Shown one piece after another: positions 7,318 through 7,551 of a stretch of DNA of 7,551 bases (position 1 is the first letter of the stretch; each line of letters begins with the position of its first letter). The notes beneath the pieces were generated by a model. That model was not told the DNA's origin. It saw only the letters and a list, made by a program, of their open reading frames with translations, and did no database searches. Location of the stretch: positions 1-7,551 of the forward strand of contig JAJQHI010000206.1 of the NCBI GenBank assembly GCA_021199825.1, written 5' to 3'. The position numbers and the translations under genes are program-made. The stretch comes from Bacillota bacterium. GTDB lineage: Bacteria; Bacillota; Clostridia; Oscillospirales; CAG-272.

Positions 7318-7346
7318 ATTATATCATGTTTTCGCCGCTAATTCAA
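7318..7346 (-). promoter_or_regulatory. Sigma-A-type promoter of the cdaA-cdaR-recJ-rel-dtd cluster
   Basis: On the minus strand, TTGAAT (7346-7341) and TATAAT (7323-7318) are separated by exactly 17 nt. The -10 is preceded by TGA, giving an extended TGnTATAAT element. The predicted start of transcription is about 7311, leaving a leader of about 105 nt before cdaA. The -10 is separated by a single base from an 18-bp inverted repeat, so the start site falls inside that repeat. This is the only strong minus-strand promoter I found by eye upstream of cdaA. Whether internal promoters also serve recJ or rel is not visible. Confidence 0.75.
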
Positions 7347-7512
7347 ATACATTTGCGATTTTTTATCGTCTCGGAACGGTTTTGTTTGTTTTTTCGAGCA
7401 TTGTAAATGCTGTTCGGGCAAATTTAATTCCATATATATCCTATTACATGACTCACAGTTATTATTCCGCGCAAAATGAAAGACGCGCAAGCCTGTTTTT
7501 ATCAAAAAACTC

Positions 7513-7541
7513 TTGCGATGCTCCTTGGAATTTGATATAAT
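7513..7541 (+). promoter_or_regulatory. Divergent plus-strand promoter at the window edge
   Basis: TTGCGA (7513-7518) and TATAAT (7536-7541) are 17 nt apart, and TGA precedes the -10, again giving the extended TGnTATAAT form. Transcription should start near 7548 and run out of the window to the right, so a plus-strand gene or RNA probably begins just beyond 7551. Nothing of it can be read here. Confidence 0.75.
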
Positions 7542-7551
7542 GTATAAAGAC

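Larger units (their letters stand above)
7207..7551. other. Divergent intergenic region without a credible gene
   Basis: This 345-nt AT-rich stretch holds the cdaA leader, the large inverted repeat and the two back-to-back promoters. Between the two -35 boxes (about 7347-7512) I see only a small 6-bp inverted repeat AGCATT-GTA-AATGCT (7397-7411), with no T-run in a position to make it a terminator. There is also a GTCA-N7-TGAC pair (7263-7277) directly beside the large palindrome. The leader carries no c-di-AMP riboswitch or T-box that I can recognise. The plus-strand frame 7289-7540 is not credible as a gene because it has no ribosome site, starts inside the palindrome and runs through the edge promoter. 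Confidence 0.7.

Noticed and set aside
7289..7540. Plus-strand 83-residue frame in the upstream region
   Set aside because: It starts inside the palindrome arm with no ribosome site, has no recognisable motif, and runs over the outward promoter at 7513-7541.

Overview
The window is a compact, co-directional block of five bacterial genes, all on the minus strand. In transcription order (right to left) they are cdaA (diadenylate cyclase), a YbbR/CdaR-type membrane protein, recJ (single-strand DNA exonuclease), rel (bifunctional (p)ppGpp synthetase/hydrolase) and the first 123 codons of dtd (D-aminoacyl-tRNA deacylase), which is cut by the left edge. The gene families, strong GGAGG-type ribosome binding sites, GTG starts, Firmicutes-style RecJ C-terminus and consensus extended -10 promoters all point to a Firmicute, most likely a class Clostridia lineage. 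The species cannot be named from the sequence alone.

Layout: from about 7346 down to 7318 lies a good minus-strand promoter with an extended -10. It is followed at once by a perfect 18-bp inverted repeat (7278-7316) that covers the predicted transcription start. A roughly 100-nt leader then leads to cdaA (7206-6229, GTG start). The YbbR gene (6242-4917) overlaps the end of cdaA by 14 nt. recJ (4884-2707) follows after 32 nt, rel (2684-387) after 22 nt, and dtd (370 to beyond position 1) after 16 nt. No terminator is visible between the genes, so a single transcript is likely. At the right edge (7513-7541) a second strong promoter faces the other way and should drive a gene just outside the window.

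How the genes fit together: cdaA and cdaR make and control the second messenger c-di-AMP at the membrane. rel makes and destroys (p)ppGpp in response to amino-acid starvation. recJ works in DNA repair, and dtd proofreads D-amino acids off tRNA. The individual families are ordinary housekeeping genes. What stands out is that the c-di-AMP pair, usually followed by glmM, sits directly on top of a recJ-rel-dtd block, so two nucleotide signalling systems appear to share one promoter with a large palindrome at its start site. I found no mobile element, CRISPR array, RNA gene or clearly novel system. The best leads are the palindrome, the gene fusion of the two signalling modules, a charged tail on CdaA, and motif deviations in Rel and Dtd.
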